NCBI RefSeq assembly: GCF_016900775.1
Contig: NZ_JACJKN010000016.1
Span: 1 to 60,866 of the forward strand
Source of the DNA: Olsenella uli
GTDB taxonomy: Bacteria; Actinomycetota; Coriobacteriia; Coriobacteriales; Atopobiaceae
Reading direction: 5' to 3'
Length of the DNA: 60,866 bases
Position 1 is the first letter of the stretch. Every line of letters begins with the position of its first letter. Position numbers and translations under genes: made by a program. Positions 48,067 to 55,776 of this stretch are shown one piece after another. A model generated the notes under the pieces. It had not been told where the DNA came from, made no database searches, and saw only the letters and a program-made list of their open reading frames with translations.

Positions 48067-49181
48067 TGCCCTCCTCGTTTGGCACCGCGCTCAGGGTCAC
48101 CGTGTTCGGCCAGTCCCACTCCCCCGCCGTGGGGTGCGTCGTGGAGGGGCTGCCGGCGGGCATGCCCGTGGACGCCGAGGCGCTCGCCGCGTTCGTGGCG
48201 CGCCGCGCGCCCGGCAACGACCCCTGGGGGACGCCCCGCAAGGAGCCCGACGCCCCCCGCATCGTCTCCGGCCTCAACCCGGACGGCAGGACCTGCGGCG
48301 CGCCGCTCGCCGCCGTCATCGAGAACACCAACACGCGCTCGCGCGACTACAACAACCTCCTCGCCGTGCCGCGCCCCGGCCACGCCGACTTCACGGCCTG
48401 GGCCAAGTGGCACGGCGAGCAGGACGTGCCGGGCGGCGGCCACTTCTCGGGCCGCCTCACCGGGCCGCTCTGCGTGGCGGGCGGGCTCGCCCTCCAGTGG
48501 CTGGCCACCCGGGGCGTGGACGTGCGCGCCCACGTGGCCGAGCTCGCGGGCATCGCCGACGAGCCCTTCTCGGCGCTCGACAACTCCCCCGCCTCGCTCG
48601 ACCTGCTCGCCCGGCAGATGGCGGCCGTCGCCGACGGCCGGCGCATGCCGACCATAGACGGGGCCGCCGGCGAGCGCATGGTCGAGGCCGTCACCGCCGC
48701 CCGCGCGCGCAAGGACACCCTCGGCGGCGTCGTGGAGTGCGTCGCCACGGGGCTTCCCGCCGGCGCCGGCTCTCCGATGTTCGACGGCGTGGAGAACGTC
48801 ATGGCGCGCGCCCTCTTCGGCATCCCCGCAGTGAAGGGCGTCGAGTTCGGGCGCGGCTTCGGCGCGGCCCGGCTCACCGGCACGCAGAACAACGACCCCT
48901 ACGAGGTGCGCGACGGCGCCTGCGTGCCCGCGACCAACAACGCGGGCGGCATCCTCGGCGGCATCACCACGGGCGCGCCCGTGCTCGTGCGCTGCGCCTT
49001 CAAGCCCATCTCGAGCGTCATGGTGGAGCAGAACTCGGTGGACCTCACCACGATGGAGCCCGCCCGCCTCAAGGTGCACGGCCGCCACGACACCACGGCC
49101 GTCATCCGCGCCGTCCCGGTGGTCGAGGCGGTCTGCGCCCTCGCGCTCGCCGACGTCCTGCTCGCCTGGCCCGCCGAGTGA
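48066..49181 (+). CDS. aroC: Chorismate synthase
   Basis: Makes chorismate from EPSP using reduced FMN. 371 residues. VTVFGQSHSPAVGCVVEGLPAGMPVD replaces the canonical GESHG opening, RPGHADFTAWAKWHGEQDVPGGGHFSGRLT the second, and NAGGILGGITTGAPV with KPISSVMVEQNSVDL the C-terminal signature; this is the divergent group found in many anaerobic Gram-positives. The ATG shares one base with the aroA stop. Confidence 0.96.
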   Translation: MPSSFGTALRVTVFGQSHSPAVGCVVEGLPAGMPVDAEALAAFVARRAPGNDPWGTPRKEPDAPRIVSGLNPDGRTCGAPLAAVIENTNTRSRDYNNLLAVPRPGHADFTAWAKWHGEQDVPGGGHFSGRLTGPLCVAGGLALQWLATRGVDVRAHVAELAGIADEPFSALDNSPASLDLLARQMAAVADGRRMPTIDGAAGERMVEAVTAARARKDTLGGVVECVATGLPAGAGSPMFDGVENVMARALFGIPAVKGVEFGRGFGAARLTGTQNNDPYEVRDGACVPATNNAGGILGGITTGAPVLVRCAFKPISSVMVEQNSVDLTTMEPARLKVHGRHDTTAVIRAVPVVEAVCALALADVLLAWPAE

Positions 49182-49244
49182 CGCACCCCGAGAGACACGC
49201 CGCCCGAGGGGCGCTCCCCCGGCGGGCACGAAGAAAGGACGCAC

Positions 49245-50396
49245 ATGCCCGAGCTCTCTGACCTACGACGTGAAATCGACCGCATCGACGGGGAGATCTT
49301 CCGGCTCTTCTCGGAGCGCGCCGGCGTGTCCGAGGAGGTCGCCGCCTACAAGCGCGAGCACGGCATGCGCGTCTTCGACCCCGCGCGCGAGCGCGCCAAG
49401 GTGGCCGACGCCGCCGAGCGCGCGCCCAAGGACCTCGCCACCTACGCGCAGGTGCTCATGGAGCTCCTCATGGAGGCCTCCCGCGCCCGCCAGCACGCGC
49501 TGCTCGCCGACTCCGCCGACGACGGCACCCTCGCGCTCGTGGAGCGGGCGCGCGCCGCGACGCCGGAGCTCTTCCCCCGCTCCGCGCGCGTCTCGTGCCA
49601 GGGCGTCGAGGGGGCCTACTCCCAGATAGCCGCCGAGCGCATCTTCCGCCGCCCCGCGATCGCCTACGCCGCCACGTTCGACGGGGTCTTCCGCGCCGTC
49701 GAGCAGGGCGCCGCGGACTACGGCGTCATCCCCGTGGAGAACTCCACGGCGGGCACCGTGAACCAGGTCTTCGACCTCATGATGGAGCACTCCTTCTACG
49801 TGGTGCGCACCACGCGCGTGAAGGTCGACCACAACCTCCTCGCGCTGCCCGGCGCGAGCCTCTCCGGCATCCGGGAGATCTTGAGCCACGAGCAGGCCAT
49901 CAACCAGTGCGCCGAGTTCCTCTCGGGCCTGCCGGACGTGCGCGTGCGCGTGTGCGAGAACACGGCCGCCGCGGCCAAGGGGGTCGCCGAGTCCGGCCGG
50001 CTCGACGTGGCGGCGCTCTCGTCGCTGCCCTGCGCGGACCTCTACGGGCTCGACGTGCTCTCCGCCGACGTCCAGGACCGCGACAACAACTACACGCGCT
50101 TCGCGTGCATCTCCAAGGACCTCGAGGTCTACCCCGGCGCGGACCGGACCTCGCTCATGATCGTGCTGCCGCACGAGCCGGGCGCCCTCTACAAGCTGCT
50201 CGCCAAGTTCTACGCGCTCGACATCAACCTCCTCAAGCTCGAGAGCCGCCCCATCCCCGAGCGCGACTTCGAGTTCATGTTCTACTTCGACGTCGAGTGC
50301 CCCGTCGCGGCGCCCGAGTTCTCGTCGCTCCTCGCCACGCTCTCCCCGCTCTGCCAGGAGTTCCGCTATCTCGGAAGCTACGCGGAGGTGGTCTAG
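49245..50396 (+). CDS. pheA: Bifunctional chorismate mutase/prephenate dehydratase
   Basis: 383-residue P-protein: AroQ-class chorismate mutase (about 1-90, LRREIDRIDGEIFRLFSERAGVSEEVAAYK), prephenate dehydratase (about 113-290, CQGVEGAYSQIAAERIF, GVIPVENSTAGTVNQVFDLM, DNNYTRFACI) and a C-terminal ACT domain (about 300-383, SLMIVLPHEPGALYKLLAKFYALDINLLKLESRPIPERDFEFMFYFD) for feedback by phenylalanine. It supplies the only chorismate mutase in the operon, so TyrA presumably depends on it. 63 bases after aroC, AAAGGA upstream. Confidence 0.96.
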   Translation: MPELSDLRREIDRIDGEIFRLFSERAGVSEEVAAYKREHGMRVFDPARERAKVADAAERAPKDLATYAQVLMELLMEASRARQHALLADSADDGTLALVERARAATPELFPRSARVSCQGVEGAYSQIAAERIFRRPAIAYAATFDGVFRAVEQGAADYGVIPVENSTAGTVNQVFDLMMEHSFYVVRTTRVKVDHNLLALPGASLSGIREILSHEQAINQCAEFLSGLPDVRVRVCENTAAAAKGVAESGRLDVAALSSLPCADLYGLDVLSADVQDRDNNYTRFACISKDLEVYPGADRTSLMIVLPHEPGALYKLLAKFYALDINLLKLESRPIPERDFEFMFYFDVECPVAAPEFSSLLATLSPLCQEFRYLGSYAEVV

Positions 50397-51685
50397 TGCC
50401 CGGCGAGAAGAACCTCGGGGGGGCGCCCTTCGGGCTGCTCGGCCGCACGCTCGGCCACAGCTGGTCGCGCGAGATCCACGCGCGGCTGGGCTCCGCGCCC
50501 TACGCGCTCCTCGAGCTCGAGCCCGAGGAGGTCGCGCCCTTCGTCCGCGAGGGCGCCTGGCGCGGCCTCAACGTGACCATCCCCTACAAGCGCGAGGCGG
50601 CCCTCCTCGCCGACGTGCGCTCGGCCGCCGTCGAGCGCATCGGCACCGCCAACACCCTCGTGCGCGCCGACGACGGGCGCATCGTCGCGGAGAACACGGA
50701 CGTGCTCGGCTTCGCGTGGATGCTCGAGCGCTTCTGCCGCGAGCGCCTCGGCGCCTCGGCGCACGACGCCCTCGCGGGCGAGAAGGCCCTCGTCCTCGGC
50801 AGCGGCGGCGCGAGCCAGGCCGTCGTCGACGCGCTCGCGCACACCGTCGGCGCCCGGCCCGTCGTCATCTCGCGTACGGGGGAGGAGACCTACGCCACGC
50901 TCGTCGAGCGCCACGCGGACGCCGTCCTTCTCGTCAACGCCACGCCCGTGGGGATGTTCCCGCGCTGCCCCGCCTCCCCCCTCCCCGAGGCGGACCTCGC
51001 CGCGCTCGCGGGGCTCAGGGGCGTGCTCGACGTGGTCTACAACCCGGAGCGCACCGGGCTCTGCCTCGCGGCGGAGCGACTCGGCCTGCCGTGCGAGTCG
51101 GGCCTCGCCATGCTCGTCGCCCAGGCGCTCTACGCGAGCGAGCTCTTCCAGGGGCGCGCGCTGGACGACGCGCTCGCCCTCGAGGTAGAGCGCGAGCTCC
51201 GCTCCCAGACGCGCAACGTCGTGCTCATCGGCATGCCGGGCGCCGGCAAGACGAGCTGCGGCCGCGCGCTCGCCCGCGCGCTCGACCGGCCCTTCGTCGA
51301 CATGGACGAGGTCGTGGCCACCGAGCGCGGCCGGGGCGCGGCCCAGATCATCCGCGAGGACGGCGAGGCGGCCTTCCGCGCCCTGGAGACCGAGGCCACC
51401 GGCCGCTACGGCGCGCGCTCGGGGCTCGTCATCGCCTGCGGCGGGGGCGTCGTCACGCGCCCGGAGAACTACGACCTGCTGCGCCAGAACGGCACGATCG
51501 TCCTTCTCGACCGCCCGCTCGACCAGCTCGGCACCGAGGGCCGCCCCGTGTCCCAGGCGCGCGGGGTCGAGGCGCTCGCCGCCGAGCGCATGCCGCGCTA
51601 CCGCGCGTGGGCGGACCTCGTCGTGGCGTGCACGGGCACGCCCCAGGGGGACGCCGCGCGCATCCGGGAGCTGCTGGGGCTCTGA
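50396..51685 (+). CDS. aroE-aroK: Fused shikimate dehydrogenase-shikimate kinase
   Basis: 429 residues carrying two pathway enzymes in one chain. AroE (about 10-268): GRTLGHSWSREIH, NVTIPYK with catalytic Lys65, ENTD (Asp102), GSGGASQAVVDAL (nucleotide loop 135-140), NATPVGMFP. AroK (about 273-429): P-loop GMPGAGKT at 279-286, VDMDEVVATERGRGAAQIIREDGEAAFRALETEA, ACGGGVVTRPENYDLL, and RPLDQL. A single uninterrupted frame with a short Arg/Glu linker. GTG start sharing one base with the pheA stop. It catalyses two consecutive-family steps around shikimate. Confidence 0.95.
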   Translation: MPGEKNLGGAPFGLLGRTLGHSWSREIHARLGSAPYALLELEPEEVAPFVREGAWRGLNVTIPYKREAALLADVRSAAVERIGTANTLVRADDGRIVAENTDVLGFAWMLERFCRERLGASAHDALAGEKALVLGSGGASQAVVDALAHTVGARPVVISRTGEETYATLVERHADAVLLVNATPVGMFPRCPASPLPEADLAALAGLRGVLDVVYNPERTGLCLAAERLGLPCESGLAMLVAQALYASELFQGRALDDALALEVERELRSQTRNVVLIGMPGAGKTSCGRALARALDRPFVDMDEVVATERGRGAAQIIREDGEAAFRALETEATGRYGARSGLVIACGGGVVTRPENYDLLRQNGTIVLLDRPLDQLGTEGRPVSQARGVEALAAERMPRYRAWADLVVACTGTPQGDAARIRELLGL

Positions 51686-51694
51686 GGCTCCCGG

Positions 51695-51753
51695 GCATGC
51701 CCCCACGCACGCCTTCGCCCCCGTGGCGAGAAGAACCGTGCGCGGGGGCATGC
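51695..51753. repeat. Inverted repeat between aroE-aroK and aroQ
   Basis: Seventeen-base arms 51695-51711 and 51737-51753 (one mismatch, G-T on RNA) with a 25-base spacer, starting ten bases after the fusion gene. No T run follows, so it may be a partial terminator or mRNA-end hairpin. The remainder of the 277-bp gap holds a weak TATACT at 51866-51871 as a possible -10 for aroQ. Confidence 0.55.
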
Positions 51754-51962
51754 TCGCCCACTCGCCCCGCGCGTCCCGCTGCGCCGACTTGTGACGTTTT
51801 GCCGGAGGCTTGACCGCCCGCCGCGCCGCTCGGCGGGATGGGGGTGCGCGACGTGGCGTCACACGTATACTAGCCACTCGAAATGACAGAAGACGCAGTC
51901 GTATGACGGTGAGTGGAGACGGGGCTCTGACTCGCGATTCGACGACGGGAAAGGATCGCGGA

Positions 51963-52922
51963 GTGGACAGGCACCAGATCGCAGAAGAGGTCCTCGCGGC
52001 TGTGGGCGGGGGCGGCAACGTCACGGCCAACGACATCTGCATGACGCGTCTCAGACTCGTGACCGAGGACCCCACGCTCGTCGACACCGACAAGCTCTCC
52101 GCCGCCCGCGGCGTGCTCGGCTTCGTGCGGAGCGGCGACAATGGCATCGAGGTCGTCTTTGGGCCCGGCAAGGCCGAGGCCGTCCACGACGAGATCGCCC
52201 GCATCACCGGCGTCGACACGAGCGACGTCGAACCGGAGCCCGCGTCGACGCCGCAGAGGAGCTCGATACGGGTCCACATCACCCCGAGGCGCCTCTGCCC
52301 CGAGCCTGCGGTCCCCGAGGCCGCCAAGGCGGAGGGCGACGGGCCGTCCGCGGTGGACGAGCTCGTCAGCCTGCTGAGCGAGATCGAGCCTGCGGACGCC
52401 GAGCTTGACACCGCGACGATCGACGAGCCCCTCGACGAGCCCGACTCGCCGGAGGAGGACGACGAGGCGCCCGGCCCGCGGCGGGCGCGCGTGCTCGTGA
52501 TCAACGGCCCCAACATCAACATGCTCGGCATCCGCGAGCCCGACATCTATGGACACGACACCTACCAGGAGCTCCTCAGGATCTGCCAGGCAGCCGCGCG
52601 AGACGCCGGCTTCGACGACTGCACCTGCTTCCAGTCCAACCACGAGGGCGACCTCATCGATGCCATCCAGGACGCCTACGGCAGCTACGACGGCATCGTC
52701 ATCAACCCGGGCGCCTACACCCACACCTCGATCGCCATCCTCGACGCGGCCAAGGCGGTGGGGCTGCCCATGGTCGAGGTGCACATCTCCAAGCTCGACG
52801 AGCGCGAGGACTTCCGCCAGGTCTCCTACATCCGCGCCGCCTGCTTCGAGACCATCACCGGGCTCGGGCTGGACGGCTACCGCAAGGCGCTGCACGACCT
52901 CGCCGAGCACCTCGGCCTCTAG
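51963..52922 (+). CDS. aroQ: PTS EIIB-like domain fused to type II 3-dehydroquinate dehydratase
   Basis: 319 residues in one frame. Residues 1-85 (DRHQIAEEVLAAVGGGGNVTANDICMTRLRLVTEDPTLVDTDKLSAARGVLGFV...IEVVFGPGKAEAVHDEI) match the glucose-type PTS EIIB fold, including the CxTRLR phosphorylation motif with Cys26. A Pro/Glu/Asp-rich linker (about 86-176) leads to AroQ at 177-319: VINGPNINMLGIREPDIYG (catalytic Tyr196), SNHEGDLID, NPGAYTHTSIAI, VEVHIS and REDFRQVS. AroQ removes water from dehydroquinate. The usual SN after EVH is SK. The GTG at 51963 has AGGA seven bases upstream; ATG 51903 would add 20 residues. It completes the operon's set of seven shikimate enzymes. Confidence 0.88.
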   Translation: MDRHQIAEEVLAAVGGGGNVTANDICMTRLRLVTEDPTLVDTDKLSAARGVLGFVRSGDNGIEVVFGPGKAEAVHDEIARITGVDTSDVEPEPASTPQRSSIRVHITPRRLCPEPAVPEAAKAEGDGPSAVDELVSLLSEIEPADAELDTATIDEPLDEPDSPEEDDEAPGPRRARVLVINGPNINMLGIREPDIYGHDTYQELLRICQAAARDAGFDDCTCFQSNHEGDLIDAIQDAYGSYDGIVINPGAYTHTSIAILDAAKAVGLPMVEVHISKLDEREDFRQVSYIRAACFETITGLGLDGYRKALHDLAEHLGL

Positions 52923-52933
52923 GCCCGATAAAG

Positions 52934-53003
52934 CTTGACAAAGGTGTCAGGGTCGTTTGTCATGAAATCGTTCATGACAAACGACCCTGACACCTTTGTC
53001 AAG
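52934..53003. repeat. 33-bp-arm palindrome between aroQ and a small membrane protein gene
   Basis: Perfectly complementary arms 52934-52966 and 52971-53003 around loop ATCG. Shares GTTTGTCATGAA and AGGGTCG with the palindrome 16936-17030, but substitutions in one arm are matched in the other. The SD (AAGGAG) of the next gene begins directly at its right edge. Confidence 0.93.
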
Positions 53004-53015
53004 AAGGAGCCCGTC

Positions 53016-53411
53016 ATGCGCAGGAAGCCAGGCCTCGTTCTTCTCGCCATCTATCTCTGCGCGTGGGCCGCGTCGGTCGCGGCCATCTGGACGGCCGACT
53101 CCGTCGAGCTCATGGGCGCCATCATCCTCTGGCTCTACCTCGTCATGCCCGCCGTGACCCTGGGCACGTCGGTCGCCGCCGCGCTGCTCGGCGCCTACGG
53201 GAGGGCGGCGTGGCTCATGGCGCCCGCCTGCGGCGCGGGCCTCATGCTCGTCCCCTACCTCACGACGTCGCTCGCCAACACGCTGGCCACCGGAAACCTC
53301 CACGCACCCGACCTCGGCACCTTCGCCGTCGGGACGGCGATCTCGCTCGTGGGGCTCCTTGCGGGGCGCGCGATCGGGCGCCTGAGGCGGCGTGCCGGCG
53401 GGGACGACTGA
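53016..53411 (+). CDS. Small membrane protein, unknown function
   Basis: 131 residues, about four hydrophobic helices (LVLLAIYLCAWAASVAAIW, LMGAIILWLYLVMPAVTLGTSVAAALLGAYG, WLMAPACGAGLMLVPYLTTSLA, LGTFAVGTAISLVGLLAGRAIG), short basic C terminus. The ATG at 53016 has AAGGAG with good spacing; the frame runs back through the palindrome but that part is not coding-like. No family recognised. Converges on the formyl-THF cyclo-ligase gene 13 bases away. Confidence 0.75.
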   Translation: MRRKPGLVLLAIYLCAWAASVAAIWTADSVELMGAIILWLYLVMPAVTLGTSVAAALLGAYGRAAWLMAPACGAGLMLVPYLTTSLANTLATGNLHAPDLGTFAVGTAISLVGLLAGRAIGRLRRRAGGDD

Positions 53412-53424
53412 CGGCCGCGGGAGG

Positions 53425-54024
53425 CTAGCGGGGGCGGCAGCTCCAGACGGAGCCCTCCGTGGCGATGAAGTCCACCGGCACGTCGTGCCCGTCCGTCGGG
53501 AGCGGGTTGGAGGAGAGCATCGTCGTGCGCGCGAGGCCGATCTTGTCGCCGGGATAGAACGCGAGGAAGCGGTCGTAGTAGCCGCCGCCGTAGCCCACGC
53601 GGTAGCCGGCGCCGTCGAAGACGAGGCCCGGGACGAGGCAGACCGAGCCGACCATCTCGGGGACACGCACCACGGGCGCGTCAGCCGCCGGCTCGAGGAT
53701 GCGCATCGTGCGCGGGACGAGCTCGTCGAGCGATGCGATCTTTCGGAAGTCCATCGAGCGCGCCTCGAGGTCGACGCGCGGCACGGCCACACGGACGCCC
53801 TCCGCGAGCAGGGACGCGATGATCTCGCGCGTGTCCACCTCGGCCCCGCGCGATACGTAGGCGAGCACGAGGGGGGCCTCCGAGAAGAGCGGGAACGCCG
53901 CGAGGGCGCTTCTGATGGAGGCGTCGCTCTCGAGCCGCGTGCGCGCCGGGATGGCGCGCCGGGCCATGAGGTAGTTGCTCCTGAGCGAGCTCTTGTCGGC
54001 ATCCGTCCCGTATGAGCTCGCCAT
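53425..54024 (-). CDS. 5-formyltetrahydrofolate cyclo-ligase
   Basis: Converts 5-formyl-THF to methenyl-THF using ATP, rescuing folate. 199 residues. Motifs: SLRSNYLMARRAIP near the start, VLAYVSRGAEVDTREII, and the ATP/folate loop VGYGGGYYDRFLAFY. The ATG at 54024 has GAGAGG upstream; an ATG 11 codons earlier (54057) is weaker. Confidence 0.93.
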   Translation of the reverse strand: MASSYGTDADKSSLRSNYLMARRAIPARTRLESDASIRSALAAFPLFSEAPLVLAYVSRGAEVDTREIIASLLAEGVRVAVPRVDLEARSMDFRKIASLDELVPRTMRILEPAADAPVVRVPEMVGSVCLVPGLVFDGAGYRVGYGGGYYDRFLAFYPGDKIGLARTTMLSSNPLPTDGHDVPVDFIATEGSVWSCRPR

Positions 54025-54055
54025 GGCCTCTCCCCTCTCGCTGAGCAATGCGTTC

Positions 54056-54064
54056 ATTCTAGCA
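54056..54064 (-). promoter_or_regulatory. Extended -10 before formyl-THF cyclo-ligase
   Basis: Minus-strand TGCTAGAAT, an extended -10 with no good -35, 32 bases before the chosen ATG. Same nonamer as at 37266-37274. Confidence 0.45.
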
Positions 54065-54172
54065 GCGAATCCGTGGCACGCCGGCGCGCGGCGGGCAAAT
54101 CGGCCCGTTTTGCCGTACCATAGGAGGCCGTGTGAACGCGGACGCGCCACGGCGCGACGAAGGGGGAAGACC

Positions 54173-55222
54173 ATGCCCAACGAGGGAAGCTACGAGGCGG
54201 CAAAGCGCAGGAGCGACGAGGTCCACGCCGACCTTCTCGTCCACCCCGAGAACTACACCATGCTCACGGGCGACCGCCCGACGGGCCGGCTCCACCTGGG
54301 CCACTACTTCGGCACGCTCGTCGACCGCGTGCGCCTGCAGGGCATGGGCGTGCGCACCAACATCATCATCGCGGACTACCAGGTCATCACCGACCGCGAC
54401 ACCACCGAGCACATCAAGGACAACGTCTACAACATGGTCATCGACTACCTGGCCTGCGGGATCGACCCGGCCAAGACGATGATCTTCACGCACTCCGCCG
54501 TGCCCGAGCTCAACCAGCTCATGCTCCCCTTCCTCTCCCTCGTGACCGAGGCCGAGATGGAGCGCAACCCCACGGTCAAGGCCGAGCAGGAGGCCTCCGG
54601 CCACGCGCTCACGGGGCTTCTCCTCACCTACCCCGTCCACCAGGCCTGCGACATCCTCTTCTGCAAGGGCAACATCGTGCCCGTGGGCCGCGACCAGCTG
54701 CCCCACATCGAGATCACCTCAAAGATCGCCCGCCGCTTCAACGAGCGCTACGGCCAGGTCTTCCCGGACGTGACGGGGCTTCTCACCTCGACGCCGCTGC
54801 TCCCCGGCCTCGACGGCCGCAAGATGAGCAAGTCCTACGGCAACGCGATCTCCATCTCCATGACGGCCGAGGAGACGGCCAGGCTCATCAAGAAGTCCAA
54901 GAGCGACTCCGAGCGCATGATCACCTTCGACCCCGAGAACCGCCCCGAGATCTCGGGACTTCTCACCACGGCCGGCATCTGCACCGGCCGCGACCCGAAG
55001 GAGATCGCCGAGGAGATCGGCATGGGCGGCGCGGGCCAGCTCAAGCGCGTGGTCACGGAGGCCGTGAACGGCTACTTCGCGCCCATCCGCGAGCGTCGCG
55101 AGAAGATCGCCCAGGACATGGGCTACGTGGCCGACGTCCTGCACGAGGGCAACCGCCGCGCCCGCGAGATCGCCGCCGCGACCCTCGACGAGGTCCGCGA
55201 GGCGATGGGCATGGTCTACTAG
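54173..55222 (+). CDS. trpS: Tryptophanyl-tRNA synthetase
   Basis: 349-residue class Ic synthetase. HIGH-type motif in TGDRPTGRLHLGHYFG (32-47), QACDILFCKGNIVPVGRDQLPHIE, and KMSKS in LDGRKMSKSYGNAI. Normal length. The ATG at 54173 has AAGGGGGA upstream. Divergent from the cyclo-ligase gene. Downstream is a terminator and then a 41-bp repeat array. No T-box leader seen. Confidence 0.97.
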   Translation: MPNEGSYEAAKRRSDEVHADLLVHPENYTMLTGDRPTGRLHLGHYFGTLVDRVRLQGMGVRTNIIIADYQVITDRDTTEHIKDNVYNMVIDYLACGIDPAKTMIFTHSAVPELNQLMLPFLSLVTEAEMERNPTVKAEQEASGHALTGLLLTYPVHQACDILFCKGNIVPVGRDQLPHIEITSKIARRFNERYGQVFPDVTGLLTSTPLLPGLDGRKMSKSYGNAISISMTAEETARLIKKSKSDSERMITFDPENRPEISGLLTTAGICTGRDPKEIAEEIGMGGAGQLKRVVTEAVNGYFAPIRERREKIAQDMGYVADVLHEGNRRAREIAAATLDEVREAMGMVY

Positions 55223-55277
55223 GCACATCCCCCGCTCGCGCGCAACGCGCCGGCCCAGGCACCTGACGTCACGTCTT

Positions 55278-55312
55278 GACCGTCGGTCAGCTTGGCCGGC
55301 GGTCTTTCGTTT
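55278..55312 (+). terminator. Terminator after trpS
   Basis: Ten-bp stem with two G-U pairs (55278-55287 with 55295-55304), loop CAGCTTG, followed by TTTCGTTT, 56 bases past the trpS stop. Confidence 0.7.
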
Positions 55313-55320
55313 GGGACGTG

Positions 55321-55636
55321 GGTTAGGGAATGGCGCTCGTTGCGGGTTTTGGCGGGCGCGGCGTTAGGGATTGGAAGTCGTTGCGCGCCCGCGGGCGCAT
55401 GCGACGCGAGGGCCGCGGGCCGGAGGCGGCAATGTGCCGGGGGTGGCCGCCCATTCCGCGCGACGACCCTGCTTTTCTGCGCGATCGCGGCCACGCCGGC
55501 CGCAACGGCCGCCACTTCTCAACGGTGCCGCGCGCAAGCCATGCAACGACCCGGATTCCCTAACGCATTCCGGCACCCCGGCCGCAACGGCGGCGATTCC
55601 CTAACGCAAACCGGCACGTCACCCGCAACAACCCCC
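55321..55636. repeat. Array of 41-bp repeats in two opposed blocks
   Basis: The 554-bp gap between trpS and argF contains no convincing gene. On the plus strand four 41-bp units run 55473-55636: GCAAC recurs at exact 41-bp steps (CAAC at 55503, 55544, 55585, 55626) and ATTCCCTAACGC at 55555 and 55596. On the minus strand at least two units precede them, with TTAGGG at 55323 and 55364 and CGTTGC at 55338 and 55379. Units are degenerate (two are close copies, the rest share the GCAAC half). A ~90-bp GC-rich centre separates the blocks. Confidence 0.75.
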
Positions 55637-55688
55637 CAAAAGCCCAGGCGGACCGTCGTCGCGCGCCGCGACGGGCGCCCGATGCGCC

Positions 55689-55722
55689 GCGGGCCCGCCC
55701 GCGCAGAGGCGGACGGGCCCGC
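55689..55722 (-). terminator. Hairpin downstream of argF
   Basis: Outer stem GCGGGCCCG (55689-55697 with 55714-55722) continued after a 1x1 mismatch by CCGC/GCGG. It lies 55 bases past the argF stop but no T run follows, so terminator function is uncertain. Confidence 0.35.
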
Positions 55723-55776
55723 GAGGGCGCGTTCTTCTCGCCAGCCGCCCCGGGGCCGCGTGCGGAGCGGACCCCG

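Noticed and set aside
51810-51962. A longer N terminus for the EIIB-AroQ fusion
   Set aside because: The extra residues are Arg-rich and unlike EIIB; the ATG at 51903 has no SD, while GTG 51963 does.
52935-53015. An N-terminal extension of the small membrane protein reading through the palindrome
   Set aside because: The added peptide is the translation of the repeat itself, and the ATG at 53016 has a proper SD.
55321-55636. CRISPR array
   Set aside because: The period is 41 bp but the units are degenerate along their whole length, face both ways, and show no constant-repeat/variable-spacer alternation; no cas genes are near.
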